DNA of 43,777 nucleotides, from the NCBI GenBank assembly GCA_023433305.1, contig JAEZCZ010000111.1, forward strand, positions 1-43,777, in the 5' to 3' direction. Both the position numbers and the translations under genes were made by a program. The notes below the pieces were generated by a model. That model saw nothing but the letters and a program-made list of their open reading frames with translations, had not been told where the DNA came from and made no database searches. Source of the DNA: Pseudomonadota bacterium. GTDB taxonomy: Bacteria; Pseudomonadota; Alphaproteobacteria; Sphingomonadales; Sphingomonadaceae. This document shows positions 24,853 through 33,304 of this stretch, in pieces. Numbering within the stretch: the first letter of the stretch is position 1; each line of letters begins with the position of its first letter.

Positions 24853-25884
24853 TTAGCGACGCCGGCGTTCGGCCATCTCGCGGCGCCACTCGTCTGGCGT
24901 CGGCATAACAGGAAAGTCGACGCGGCGGAGGATCTTCCACTGCCCGGCTTCGCGGATGAACTCGTCTTCGTAGACGCCGGCGAGCTCAGGCGTCGGGCTG
25001 CCATCGGGACCGCGCATCACCAGGAGGTGACGCGAACGGGCGGTCGCCCGATCGCCATCCACGTCGACCGCCATGTTCGAAACGAGATGATAGCTCTCGG
25101 AGTTGACGTAGCCCGGCTCCGGCGTTCCGAACAGGCCGACGAGCATGGCTTTGATCTCCTCGGCCCCGCGGCGAACGGTTGCCCCGTTCTGCCAGACGCC
25201 GTCGCGGGCGAAGAGCGCGGCGTAACCATCGAAGTCCTGCGCATCGAGCCGCGCGGCATAGTCGGTGATGATCCGCTGGATTGCGAGCTGGTCTGCGGCG
25301 CCGCGCAGCCGGCTTTCGAGAGTGGCTGAGCTGTCGGCTGGCGCGGCGGCGGGCGACGATCCCGCCTGGGCGGGCTGGTTCGGATCGCGATACGGGATTT
25401 CGCCCCAGGTCGTGCGCCGCGCGATCTTCCACCTGCCGCCCTCGCGGACGAATTCATCGACGTAGCGGCCCGCGAGCAGCGGCGCCGGTCGATCTTCGGG
25501 CGTGCGCGTCCAGAACAGGTACTTGGAACTCACGGTCGCCCGATCGCCGTCGATCTCGATCAACGGGTTGGTCAGCATGTGGAAGTTGGACTTGTTGACG
25601 AACCCAGGCTCTGCCACCCCGAGATTGTCCTCGAGCATCTTGCGAATGGCCGCGGGTCCTTCGAACTTGCCGAACCCACCGATCCACTCGCCGTCGGCGG
25701 CGAACAAGTCCGCATAGGCGGCGAAGTTCCGGCTATCGAGGTGGGCGCCGTACTCGATCAGCATGCGGCGGATTTCGGACTCCGCTTCCATGCGATCGAC
25801 ACGCTGCTCGAGCGTCAGGTCCTGCGCCAGCGCACAGGCCGGCGCGAGCAGCAGCCCGGCCGCCAGGATCAATTTCGGTGACAT
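24853..25884 (-). CDS. Exported tandem SnoaL-like (NTF2-fold) protein
   Basis: A 343-residue protein with signal peptide MSPKLILAAGLLLAPACALA and two SnoaL/NTF2-like domains, about 28-160 and 195-330, separated by a Pro/Ala linker. Both repeat the pattern: a helix ending IEYGAHLDSRNFAAYADLFA or ITDYAARLDAQDFDGYAALF, then DGEW or DGVW, and an E-E/D-GRWKI or GQWKI strand near the end. Family members are often isomerases, dehydratases or hydrolases, and single-domain forms are usual; the double form is less usual. Substrate unknown. It is convergent with the Csp gene. Confidence 0.83.
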   Translation of the reverse strand: MSPKLILAAGLLLAPACALAQDLTLEQRVDRMEAESEIRRMLIEYGAHLDSRNFAAYADLFAADGEWIGGFGKFEGPAAIRKMLEDNLGVAEPGFVNKSNFHMLTNPLIEIDGDRATVSSKYLFWTRTPEDRPAPLLAGRYVDEFVREGGRWKIARRTTWGEIPYRDPNQPAQAGSSPAAAPADSSATLESRLRGAADQLAIQRIITDYAARLDAQDFDGYAALFARDGVWQNGATVRRGAEEIKAMLVGLFGTPEPGYVNSESYHLVSNMAVDVDGDRATARSRHLLVMRGPDGSPTPELAGVYEDEFIREAGQWKILRRVDFPVMPTPDEWRREMAERRRR

Positions 25885-25925
25885 TCGCCCTCCCCGACTC
25901 GGTTGTCGGGAGAGCTTAGCGCAGC

Positions 25926-26495
25926 TCAGGCCGCCTTGCGCAGCTTGTCGAGCTTCTTGAGCGCCATGTTGCGCTTGAGGCGCGACAGGTGATCGATAAA
26001 CAGGATGCCTTCCAGGTGATCCATCTCGTGCTGGATGCAGGTCGCCATCAGCCCCTCCATCTCCTCCTCATGGACGTTGCCCTCGAGGTCCTGCCAGCGC
26101 ACGCGGCACGCCTTCGGGCGGTCCACGTCGGCATAGATTTCCGGGACCGAGAGGCAGCCTTCCTGGTAGGTGTTCAGCTCTTCCGCCGGGTCGAGGATCT
26201 CCGGGTTCACGAAGATGCGCGGCTCCCGCTTCGTCGGTTGGTGCGTATGCTCGTGCCCGCCGTGCGCCGTGCAGACTTCCGGTTCCGCATCCGGGTCTTC
26301 TGGCTGGAGGTCGATCACCAGCACGCGAAGCGGCACGCCGACCTGGATCGCCGCGAGGCCGATGCCGTTGGCGTCATACATCGTCTCGAACATGTCGGAG
26401 ACGAGCGTCTTGAGCTCCTCGTCGAAGGTCTCGACGGGCTTGGAAACGGTCTTCAGCCGGGGGTCCGGCACTTCAAGGATTTCACGGATGGCCAT
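25926..26495 (-). CDS. def: Peptide deformylase
   Basis: A 189-residue metallo-deformylase that removes formyl groups from nascent N-terminal Met. All three motifs are present: GIGLAAIQ at 44-51, EGCLS at 112-116 with metal Cys114, and HEMDH at 156-160. Between motif 1 and motif 2 there is a His-rich stretch HGGHEHTH (78-85) absent from standard Def. An upstream TTG (26504) would add 3 residues; the ATG at 26495 is preferred. Its substrate chain uses fmt and fhs in this window. Confidence 0.95.
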   Translation of the reverse strand: MAIREILEVPDPRLKTVSKPVETFDEELKTLVSDMFETMYDANGIGLAAIQVGVPLRVLVIDLQPEDPDAEPEVCTAHGGHEHTHQPTKREPRIFVNPEILDPAEELNTYQEGCLSVPEIYADVDRPKACRVRWQDLEGNVHEEEMEGLMATCIQHEMDHLEGILFIDHLSRLKRNMALKKLDKLRKAA

Positions 26496-26567
26496 GGCGC
26501 GCAAATAAGCACAACACGGCCGAACGACAAGTGAATGGCGCGAGAGCTCTGTCAGCGCGAGCGTGGT

Positions 26568-26816
26568 TCACCGAGGGCGGTTGAGAGCCATGCACGCCAG
26601 CGCAAGAAGCGTCACCGGAACTGCTATCGGCGACCACCAGGTCAGGAACTGGGTGTAGACCTGCGCGGTCCAGGCGCCGGTCTCCGGATCGACGAACTTG
26701 CCGAGGTGATTGCGCTCGATGCGGTCGGCCATGAACCACATGACCGGAAGCGCCGAGGCCAGGAGCGCGATGATCCAACCACCGACGATCCAGCCCGAGG
26801 TAATTCTCGTCTTCAT
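26568..26816 (-). CDS. Small membrane protein downstream of recR
   Basis: An 82-residue protein with two hydrophobic helices, about 9-29 (WIVGGWIIALLASALPVMWF) and 58-77 (TWWSPIAVPVTLLALACMAL), joined by a polar segment ADRIERNHLGKFVDPETG. Its ATG overlaps the recR stop by four bases, so it is probably co-translated with recR. Unrecognised family. Confidence 0.65.
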   Translation of the reverse strand: MKTRITSGWIVGGWIIALLASALPVMWFMADRIERNHLGKFVDPETGAWTAQVYTQFLTWWSPIAVPVTLLALACMALNRPR

Positions 26817-27409
26817 CCGACGGGGCGGCGAGCTCGCAGCGCCTGCGCGAGAGTCCCTTCATCGAGATAATCGAGCTCTCCCCCCACCGGCAGGCCGTGC
26901 GCGAGCTGGGTGATGCGGACCGGATAGGCCTCGAGGCGCTCGGCGATGTAGTGCGCGGTGGTCTGCCCCTCGAGCGTCGCGTTCATCGCCAGTACTACCT
27001 CGTCGATCCCGCCGGAGGCCACGCGTTCGATCAGCTTGCCAATGGCCAGGTCCTCCGGCCGAACCCCTTCGAGCGCCGAAAGCCTTCCACCGAGCACGTG
27101 ATATCTGCCGGTGAACAGCCTCGCCCGGTCGAGCGCCCAGAGATCGGCGACATCCTCGACCACGCATAGCTGGCGCCCGTCGCGGCGCGGATCGGCGCAG
27201 ATACCGCACGGATCCTGCGTGTCCACGTTACCGCAGGTACGGCACTCGACCAGCAGCTCGCGGACCGCGCCGAGCGTCTCCAGCAGCTGCACCAGCGCCG
27301 TTTCGCGCCGCTTGACCAGCCACAGCACCGCTCGCCGCGCCGAACGCGGGCCGAGCCCCGGCAGGCGCGCCAGCGCTCCGGCCAGCGCCTCGATCTCTTG
27401 CGATGCCAT
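26813..27409 (-). CDS. recR: Recombination mediator protein RecR
   Basis: A 198-residue RecR, which with RecF and RecO helps load RecA at gaps. It has the N-terminal helix-hairpin-helix LARLPGLGPRSARR, a C4 zinc finger with C56, C59, C68 and C71, and a Toprim domain with VVEDVADLWAL and ATLEGQTTAHYI. The ATG at 27409 is the natural start; a frame extension to 27436 exists. It is divergent from fmt, 44 bases away. Confidence 0.95.
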   Translation of the reverse strand: MASQEIEALAGALARLPGLGPRSARRAVLWLVKRRETALVQLLETLGAVRELLVECRTCGNVDTQDPCGICADPRRDGRQLCVVEDVADLWALDRARLFTGRYHVLGGRLSALEGVRPEDLAIGKLIERVASGGIDEVVLAMNATLEGQTTAHYIAERLEAYPVRITQLAHGLPVGGELDYLDEGTLAQALRARRPVG

Positions 27410-27453
27410 GGCCTCGCAGATAGGGCCAAGCCGCACCGAGAGGAAGGGAGCCT

Positions 27454-28359
27454 ATGCGCATTGTCTTCATGGGCACGCCGGATTTCTCGGTCCGGACACT
27501 GGTCGCCCTACACGAGGCCGGGCACGAGATCCCCGCCGCCTACACCCAGCCGCCACGCCCCGCCGGACGCGGCAAGCAGTTGCAGCCCTCCCCCGTCCAC
27601 CGCGCTGCCGAAGCGCTTGGCATCGAGGTGCGGCATCCGCTCGGCCTGCGCGATCTCGATGCCCAAGCGGAGTTCCTCGCGCTGGAGCCAGACGTGGCAG
27701 TGGTCGTGGCCTATGGCCTGATCCTGCCGCAACCTATCCTCGACGCACCGCGGATGGGCTGCCTCAACGTCCACGCCAGCCTGCTACCGCGCTGGCGCGG
27801 GGCGGCGCCAATCCAGCGCGCGATCCTGGCCGGCGATCACGTCACCGGCGTCACCATCATGCGCATGGAGCCCGGCCTCGACACCGGCCCGATGCTGGCG
27901 ACCGCGCGCGTGCCGCTCGAGGACAAGACCAGCGGCGAACTTCACGCCGAACTGGCCGAGATCGGCGCCCGCCTGATGGTCGACACCCTGGCGCAGCTCG
28001 ACCAGCTCAAGCCCGAACCGCAACCCGAGCTGGGAGCCACGTATGCCGCCAAGATCGACAAGGCCGAAAGCCGCATCGACTGGTCGAAGCCGGCGGAGCT
28101 GATCGAGCGCGAAGTGCGCGCCTTCGCGCCCTTTCCCGGCTCGTGGTTCGAGCTCGACCGCGAGCGGATCAAGGTGCTCAAGGGGCGGGTCATCGGCGTG
28201 AACGGCGCGCCCGGGACCGTGCTCGACGACGAGTTCACCATCGCTTGCGGCGACGCCGCGATCCGGCCGCTGACGGTGCAGCGCGCCGGCAAGCCTGCGA
28301 TGCCAACCAGGGACTTCCTGCGTGGCAAATCTGTCCCGGTGGGAACGGTGCTGAGGTGA
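27454..28359 (+). CDS. fmt: Methionyl-tRNA formyltransferase
   Basis: A 301-residue enzyme transferring the formyl group of 10-formyl-THF to initiator Met-tRNA. The N-terminus MRIVFMGTPDFSVRTLVAL, the catalytic NVHASLLPRWRGAAPIQ region, and the conserved MEPGLDTGPML are all present; the C-terminal domain ends normally. AGAGGAAGGGAG precedes the ATG. It is followed, after a 112-base gap containing a repeat element, by truA, and works with fhs and def in this window. Confidence 0.96.
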   Translation: MRIVFMGTPDFSVRTLVALHEAGHEIPAAYTQPPRPAGRGKQLQPSPVHRAAEALGIEVRHPLGLRDLDAQAEFLALEPDVAVVVAYGLILPQPILDAPRMGCLNVHASLLPRWRGAAPIQRAILAGDHVTGVTIMRMEPGLDTGPMLATARVPLEDKTSGELHAELAEIGARLMVDTLAQLDQLKPEPQPELGATYAAKIDKAESRIDWSKPAELIEREVRAFAPFPGSWFELDRERIKVLKGRVIGVNGAPGTVLDDEFTIACGDAAIRPLTVQRAGKPAMPTRDFLRGKSVPVGTVLR

Positions 28360-28372
28360 TGTCCCCCCATTC

Positions 28373-28457
28373 GTCATGGCGAGCCAAGCGAAGCAATCCG
28401 ATGCCATGCGCACCCCAAGTCGGGATTGCCGCGCGGCCTGCAGCGTCTCGAAATGAC
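28373..28457. repeat. Dispersed inverted-repeat element between fmt and truA
   Basis: An 85-base element starting GTCATGGCGAG, AGCGAAGCAATCC and ending GGGATTGCC, CTCGAAATGAC. The ends are imperfect inverted repeats: the left arm and the reverse of the right arm share GTCAT..CGAG and CAATCC. It is of the CGTCATTGCGAGCGAAGCGAAGCAATCC type that occurs in many proteobacteria between genes. Confidence 0.65.
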
Positions 28458-28471
28458 AAGAGGCCCAAGTC

Positions 28472-29215
28472 GTGACCCGCTTCGCCCTCACCCTCGAATT
28501 CGACGGCGGTCCTTTCATGGGCCTGCAGCGCCAGGACCACGGCCCCTCGGTACAGGAAGCGGTCGAGCGCGCGGTGTTCGAAGTCACCGGCGAGACGGTA
28601 ACGATGCACAGCGCCGGCCGCACCGACAGCGGGGTCCACGCGCTGGCGATGGTCAGCCATGTCGACATCGCCAAGGACATCGAACCTTTCCGGCTGATGG
28701 AGGCGCTCAACGCGCGGCTCCGGCCCGATCCGATTGCGGTGCTCAAGTGCGAGGCAAAGCCCGACGACTGGCATGCGCGGTTCGCGTGCATCGGGCGCAG
28801 CTACCTCTACCGCATCGTCAACCGCCGTGCCCCGCTTACGCTCGAACGCGGCCGCGCCTGGCACGTCACGCGGCCCCTCGACGCGGCGGCGATGCACCGC
28901 GCCGCGCAAATGCTGGTCGGCCGGCACGACTTCACCACCTTCCGCTCGGTTCACTGCCAGGCGAAAGACCCGATCAAGACGCTCGACCGCCTGGCCGTGA
29001 GGCGCGAGGGCGATCGGGTTCTGATCGAGGCCGGGGCCAGAAGCTTCCTCCACCACCAGGTCCGCTCGATGGTGGGTACCCTCGCGCTCGTCGGGCTCGG
29101 GCAATGGCGCGAGGAACAGGTCGCCGAAGCGCTTGAAGCGCGCGACCGAGCCGCTCTGGGCCTCAATGCGCCGGCCGAGGGCCTGTACTTCGTGGCAGCG
29201 CAGTATCCGGACTGA
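28472..29215 (+). CDS. truA: tRNA pseudouridine(38-40) synthase
   Basis: A 247-residue TruA that isomerises uridines 38-40 in the tRNA anticodon arm. The N-terminus is MTRFALTLEFDGGPFMGLQR and the catalytic Asp52 lies in SAGRTDSGVHA. The later segments RSYLYRIVNRRAPL, HDFTTFRSVHCQAKDPIKTL and FLHHQVRSMVGTLALVG are family-typical. The start is GTG with AAGAGG upstream; in frame from the repeat element, it follows fmt and is probably transcribed with it. Confidence 0.95.
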   Translation: MTRFALTLEFDGGPFMGLQRQDHGPSVQEAVERAVFEVTGETVTMHSAGRTDSGVHALAMVSHVDIAKDIEPFRLMEALNARLRPDPIAVLKCEAKPDDWHARFACIGRSYLYRIVNRRAPLTLERGRAWHVTRPLDAAAMHRAAQMLVGRHDFTTFRSVHCQAKDPIKTLDRLAVRREGDRVLIEAGARSFLHHQVRSMVGTLALVGLGQWREEQVAEALEARDRAALGLNAPAEGLYFVAAQYPD

Positions 29216-29296
29216 TCGCGCAAAGAGCGCGGAAGAAGACGGATCTCGTCATCCCCGCGACTGTTCACGCTCACTCCTCTGCGTGCTCTGCGCGAA
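29216..29296. repeat. Imperfect inverted-repeat element after truA
   Basis: The left arm near 29216-29238 (TCGCGCAAAGAGCGCGG) and the reverse complement of 29274-29296 (TCGCGCAGAGCACGCAG) are imperfect matches, with about 35 bases between them. The CTCTGCGTGCTCTGCGCG wording is of a dispersed intergenic repeat type. It separates truA from the convergent PBP gene. Confidence 0.45.
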
Positions 29297-29305
29297 CCGC
29301 CCAAA

Positions 29306-31468
29306 CTAAGGCGTCGGCTCCGGCGGAGGCTCGACCACCTCCCGCTCGCGGTTGCGCGCCCCCGGATCGATGCGCACGCCGTTCTGGTCTACCGTCAGGT
29401 CGAACGGAACTCCGCGGATGTCGGTCGACAGCACCGCCCCGCCTTCGCGGATCTGCACGCTGGTCTCGCCGATCGGCAGATCTTCCAGGCCCGGCACGTC
29501 CTGCGGCTGCACCGGCCCCTGCGGATCGGGGCTCTCGGTGGGGCGCGGCCGAGCAGGGGGGGCCCTGCGCTCGCCCAGAGCCTGCTGCATGAAGTCTTTC
29601 CATATCCGCGCCGGTACCCCCCCGCCCGAAACGCCCGCCAGCGGGGTGTTGTCGTCGTTGCCGACCCACACGCCGACCACCAGCCCGCCGGCGTAGCCCA
29701 CGAATAGCGCATCGCGATTGTCCTGCGTCGTGCCGGTCTTGCCGAAGTTCGGACCCGATAGCATCGCCGCGCGACCCGTGCCGCGGTTGACCGCCTGGCG
29801 CAGCATCTGCTCGATGTCGTCGTGATCGGCGCCTGACAGGCTGTCCTTGCCGTCGAACCAGCTCGCCAGCCAGCCGGGCTCTTGCGCAACGAACGCGGTC
29901 GGCCTGACCGGGAAGCGGTTGGCGGCCACGCCCGCGTAAGCCGCGGTCAGTTCCATCAGCGTCATTGTCGAAGTGCCGAGCGCGAGACTCGGATCGCCTT
30001 CCGCGAGCGGCGAGCGGACGCCGAGATCGCGCGCGACCGCGATCACGTCTTCGTCGCCAACCTGCCCGAGCAGCCGCACCGTGGCGACGTTGCTCGACTG
30101 CGCGAAAGCGTCCGCCAGAGTGATCGCCTGCGAGTAATTCCCGCTCGCGTTCTTCGGGCGATACGAGCCCTGCTCGATCGGCATGTTCGAGATGAGGTCG
30201 TCCGGCTCCCACCCTTCGTTGAGCGCGGCGAGATAGACGAACAGCTTGAAAGTAGAGCCCGGCTGGCGACGCGCCTGGGTGGCGCGGTTGAACGGCGATT
30301 TCGAATAGTCGGTCCCCCCGATCATCGCCACGACCTCGCCGTTCGGGCGCATCGCGACGAGCGCGACCTGGGCGCCGCCGAGCGGGGCTCGCTCGACCGC
30401 GCGCCGCGCCGCGGTCTGGAGACGCGAGTCGAGCGTCGTGCGCACCGTCTGGCCTCCGTAGCCGACTTCGGCGAGCTGCCGCGCTTCGGGCAGTGCCCAG
30501 TCGGCGAAGTAGGTTCCGGTGGGCAGGTCGTTCTTGGTCCGCACGTCGACTTTCGGCGTGGGCAGCGCGGCGGCCTCCACCTCGCTCATGTAACCAGCCG
30601 CCACCATCGAGTTCAGCACCAGCCGCATGCGTCGCTCGGCCAACTCGGGGTTGTTGGTCGGGGCCAGTCGCGAAGGCGCCTGCAGCAGCCCCGCCAGCAT
30701 CGCGGCCTGCTCGGGCTTCAGGTTCTCCGGCTTGCGGTAGAAGTAATGCAGCGAAGCGGCGCGCAGCCCATAAACGTTGTCGCCAAAGTAGGCGTTGGAC
30801 AGGTAGCGCTCGAGGATCTCGTCCTTGGTCAGCCACGCCTCGAGCCAGAGCGCGATCAGCGCTTCGCGCGCCTTGCGGCCGAGGTTCTGCTCGGAATTCA
30901 GGAACGTGAACTTGGCGAGCTGCTGAGTGATCGTGCTGCCGCCCTGCGTGCGCCCCGAGGTGAGGTTCGACCAGGCCGCGCGGGCGATGCCGCGCGGATC
31001 GATGCCCCAGTGGCTGTAGAAGCGGCGGTCCTCGATCGCGAGAAACGCCTGGACGACGTGCGGCGGCAGCTCCGAGACGTCGACCGGCTGGTCGACGATG
31101 GCGCCGTTGCGCGCGATCGGCGTGCCGTCGGCTGCGAGCAGCGTCAGTTGCGGGGGCACGATCGGCTGGAGCGATTTCGAGAGCGGCGCGGTCACCGCCA
31201 GCCACGCCAGCAGCGCGAGGAACAGGCCGAGGAGCACGAACAGCCCGCGCTTGATCCACCATCCGCGCGCGTGCTTGCCAGGCGCACCGTCAGGTTCGGC
31301 CTCGGGCTTGAGGCCCAGTTTCTCGTCGAGCCAGGCGCCGAACTCCGGATCGCCCGGGCCGTCCTCGTCGTAGAGGGGCGCGTAGGGCATGTCTTCCCAA
31401 TGGCTGCGCTCGGATCCATCGTCCGCCGCCGCATTCCCCGCCAATCTCGACCGGCCCCAGATGCCCAT
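29306..31468 (-). CDS. Class A penicillin-binding protein (transglycosylase/transpeptidase)
   Basis: A 720-residue bifunctional peptidoglycan synthase. The membrane helix is at 73-93. The glycosyltransferase domain (about 130-300) carries the catalytic Glu146 in AIEDRRFYSHWG, then QGGSTITQQLAK and the KAREALIALWLE region. The transpeptidase domain has SxxK at Ser405-Lys408 (PGSTFKLF), SSN at 458-460 and KTGT at 577-580. It resembles PBP1A. A start at 31543 is possible but 31468 (MGIWGRSRL) is more likely; a second candidate with GGGAAG is at 31390. The C-terminus ends in a proline-rich tail. A dyad overlaps its 5' end. Confidence 0.9.
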   Translation of the reverse strand: MGIWGRSRLAGNAAADDGSERSHWEDMPYAPLYDEDGPGDPEFGAWLDEKLGLKPEAEPDGAPGKHARGWWIKRGLFVLLGLFLALLAWLAVTAPLSKSLQPIVPPQLTLLAADGTPIARNGAIVDQPVDVSELPPHVVQAFLAIEDRRFYSHWGIDPRGIARAAWSNLTSGRTQGGSTITQQLAKFTFLNSEQNLGRKAREALIALWLEAWLTKDEILERYLSNAYFGDNVYGLRAASLHYFYRKPENLKPEQAAMLAGLLQAPSRLAPTNNPELAERRMRLVLNSMVAAGYMSEVEAAALPTPKVDVRTKNDLPTGTYFADWALPEARQLAEVGYGGQTVRTTLDSRLQTAARRAVERAPLGGAQVALVAMRPNGEVVAMIGGTDYSKSPFNRATQARRQPGSTFKLFVYLAALNEGWEPDDLISNMPIEQGSYRPKNASGNYSQAITLADAFAQSSNVATVRLLGQVGDEDVIAVARDLGVRSPLAEGDPSLALGTSTMTLMELTAAYAGVAANRFPVRPTAFVAQEPGWLASWFDGKDSLSGADHDDIEQMLRQAVNRGTGRAAMLSGPNFGKTGTTQDNRDALFVGYAGGLVVGVWVGNDDNTPLAGVSGGGVPARIWKDFMQQALGERRAPPARPRPTESPDPQGPVQPQDVPGLEDLPIGETSVQIREGGAVLSTDIRGVPFDLTVDQNGVRIDPGARNREREVVEPPPEPTP

Positions 31469-31473
31469 GGCTA

Positions 31474-31495
31474 CTGTATTAGTGATCCAATACAG
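31474..31495. promoter_or_regulatory. Dyad at the 5' end of the PBP gene
   Basis: CTGTATT-AGTGATCC-AATACAG is a perfect 7-bp inverted repeat with an 8-base spacer, 6 bases upstream of the PBP ATG and about 90 bases before the TauD/TfdA start. Its form (TGTATT-N8-AATACA) is compatible with a GntR-type or similar dimeric regulator. The intergenic position lets it control both genes. Confidence 0.5.
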
Positions 31496-31582
31496 ATCAT
31501 GCGAGCCTCTTTTTGAGGCGCTTGCGCATTGTCCGTATGCCAAGTAATTAGCTTGCTAACGATATTCCGGGAGTCAGGCGAA

Positions 31583-32500
31583 GTGGAAATCAACAAGCTG
31601 CACCCGCTGTTCGCCGCGGAGCTGATCGGAGCCGACGTGGCGCGCCCAGACGAGGCGCTCGTCGGGCTGGTCGAGCATCTGATGCGGGAGCACGCGGTCC
31701 TGTGCATTCGTGGGCAAGGGCATATCGACGATGAACAGCACCTTGCCTTCGCGCGCGCGTTCGGCCCGCTCGAGCTGCCCGGCAACAAGCCGCACAACGG
31801 CGGCCGCGTCGCGTTCGGGCTCTACGACGTCTCCAACCTCGGCCCTGATGGCGAGATCATTCCGTCCGATTCACCCCGAGCGAAGATATCCAAGGGCAAC
31901 GAGCTGTTCCACGCCGACAGCTCCTTCAACGACCTGCCGAGCAAGTGGTCGATGCTGCGCGGCGTGGTGGTCACGCCCGAAGGCGGCGCCACCGAAACCA
32001 TCGACATGCGCGCGGTCTACGACGCGCTGCCGCAGCGGCTGAAGGACCGCGTCGAAGGTCTGACAGCACGTCACAACTACTTCCACAGCCGCCGCAAAGC
32101 CGGCGCCGAAGTGGACGATTCCGCCCATCCCCTCGCCCCTTACATGCGAGCCGAGCACCCGGTGGTCCGCCCTAGTGCCTCCGGCCGCCCCGCACTGTTC
32201 GTCGGCGCGCACACGCAGTGCATCGTCGGCATGGACGAAGCGGTAAGCGCCGCGCTCCTGGAGGAGTTGCTCGCCTTCGCCACGCAGCCGCAATTCATCT
32301 ATGCCCATCAATGGCGGGTCGGTGACATCCTCATCTGGGACAACCGCTGCACCCTGCACCGCGGCACGGAATACGACTATCGCCGCCACAAGCGCGACAT
32401 GCGCCGCGCCACGATCAACGAAGCCGGCGAGGACCGCAGCGCGATTCCGAAAGGGCTGAGTCTGCAGATGATCGCCGAGGGCGCGAAAGCGGAGCGATAG
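31583..32500 (+). CDS. TauD/TfdA-family 2-oxoglutarate-dependent dioxygenase
   Basis: A 305-residue Fe(II)/2-oxoglutarate oxygenase. The facial triad is visible as His110 and Asp112 in LFHADSSFND and His259 in CTLHRGTEYDY; 2OG-binding Arg candidates lie in KRDMRRATI (271-275). Total length matches TfdA (about 290) and TauD. Known substrates include taurine and 2,4-D-type aryloxyacids; this one cannot be specified. I used GTG 31583 (GGGAG at spacing 9), which begins with VEINKLHPLFAAELIGADV in the usual family form. It is divergent from the PBP gene and has no sulfonate transporter nearby. Confidence 0.87.
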   Translation: MEINKLHPLFAAELIGADVARPDEALVGLVEHLMREHAVLCIRGQGHIDDEQHLAFARAFGPLELPGNKPHNGGRVAFGLYDVSNLGPDGEIIPSDSPRAKISKGNELFHADSSFNDLPSKWSMLRGVVVTPEGGATETIDMRAVYDALPQRLKDRVEGLTARHNYFHSRRKAGAEVDDSAHPLAPYMRAEHPVVRPSASGRPALFVGAHTQCIVGMDEAVSAALLEELLAFATQPQFIYAHQWRVGDILIWDNRCTLHRGTEYDYRRHKRDMRRATINEAGEDRSAIPKGLSLQMIAEGAKAER

Positions 32501-32687
32501 GCTCGATCCGTACGATGCCCGCGTCGGTTGTGCGCTGACGTCCCCCTACGATCGGCGCGGCGGCGATGACGAAAGGCCGCTGGAGCGCGGTAGGTTAATG
32601 GGGCGATGCCTGCTTCGGATCGGTACTGCGTGGTGGTCAGGAGCGACAACTGCGACGCCAGTCCACTGCTACGGTGGGCGCGCCGTA

Positions 32688-33123
32688 TCAGCGCGCGCAC
32701 GAATCTTCGACGGACCAGAACTCTCGCGCCTTCGGGCAGCTGGGCCAGAGCCTCTTCCACGCGCTGCTTGTCGACGTGCCGCCACATGGTCGCAGCGGTG
32801 GCGGCGATACAGCCGGGTTGGGCAAGCTGGTGGTCGCGATGATAGGCCATGACCTCTGCGTCGAGGGCAGCCCGGCTGGCGAACGGCGCGGTCGCTTCCG
32901 GAAGGTGCCAGTCCTGCACGAAAACCGATCTCAAAAGCGGCGGCAGCGCCCGCGCGAAAGCGAGCCCTTCCTCTGCCGTCACGCGCAGGCGGAAAACGTG
33001 GAAGACACCGAGCAGAACACCCCAGGCCTGGTGCGTCGTCTGAAGATCCAGCGCCTCTCGCAGATCGAGCATGAATCGGTCGAAATCCGCACTCGCCTGC
33101 TTGTAGTCGATCGGAACGGTCAT
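32688..33123 (-). pseudogene. DUF2267 family gene with a frameshift near its 3' end
   Basis: The first about 135 residues match DUF2267 well (ASADFDRFMLDLREALDL, AWGVLLGVFHVFRLRVTAEE, LLRSVFVQDWHLPE). At residues 136-145 the frame reads ALAQLPEGARVLVRRRF and continues about 100 residues of arginine-rich, atypical sequence that overlaps the tauD gene in antisense. In the +1 frame the same DNA reads REFWSVEDSCAR then stops at 32688, giving the normal LPEGAREFW ending. A two-base change in a GCGCG run, either in the genome or in the read, explains this. The start is ATG 33123 (MTVPIDYKQ). Confidence 0.6.
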
Positions 33124-33304
33124 GCGCCGGTCAATGACCGAGTTTGGAGCCGGCAACAAGGAACCCCTAACACTCGCCGATCTTCAAAGGCAGCAACGCT
33201 TCCCCACTAATGGGGGAGTGGGAGGTGGCCCACGTGGGGCGGCAAAATTGCGAGGTTAATCGGCGAAGTGCGAACGTAGCCGGCGTGTCAAGCGTGCTGG
33301 CTTG

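Noticed and set aside
29882..31516. 544-codon open frame opposite the PBP gene
   Set aside because: Shadow of the PBP reading frame; the PBP catalytic motifs on the minus strand decide the coding strand.
32377..33159. A 260-residue DUF2267 protein as one continuous gene
   Set aside because: The last 100 residues are arginine-rich and antisense to tauD, while the +1 frame restores a normal family ending; a frameshift explains it better.
33229..33238. CCCACGTGGG palindrome downstream of cobS
   Set aside because: A short 10-base palindrome in GC-rich sequence is expected by chance; nothing links it to a regulator.
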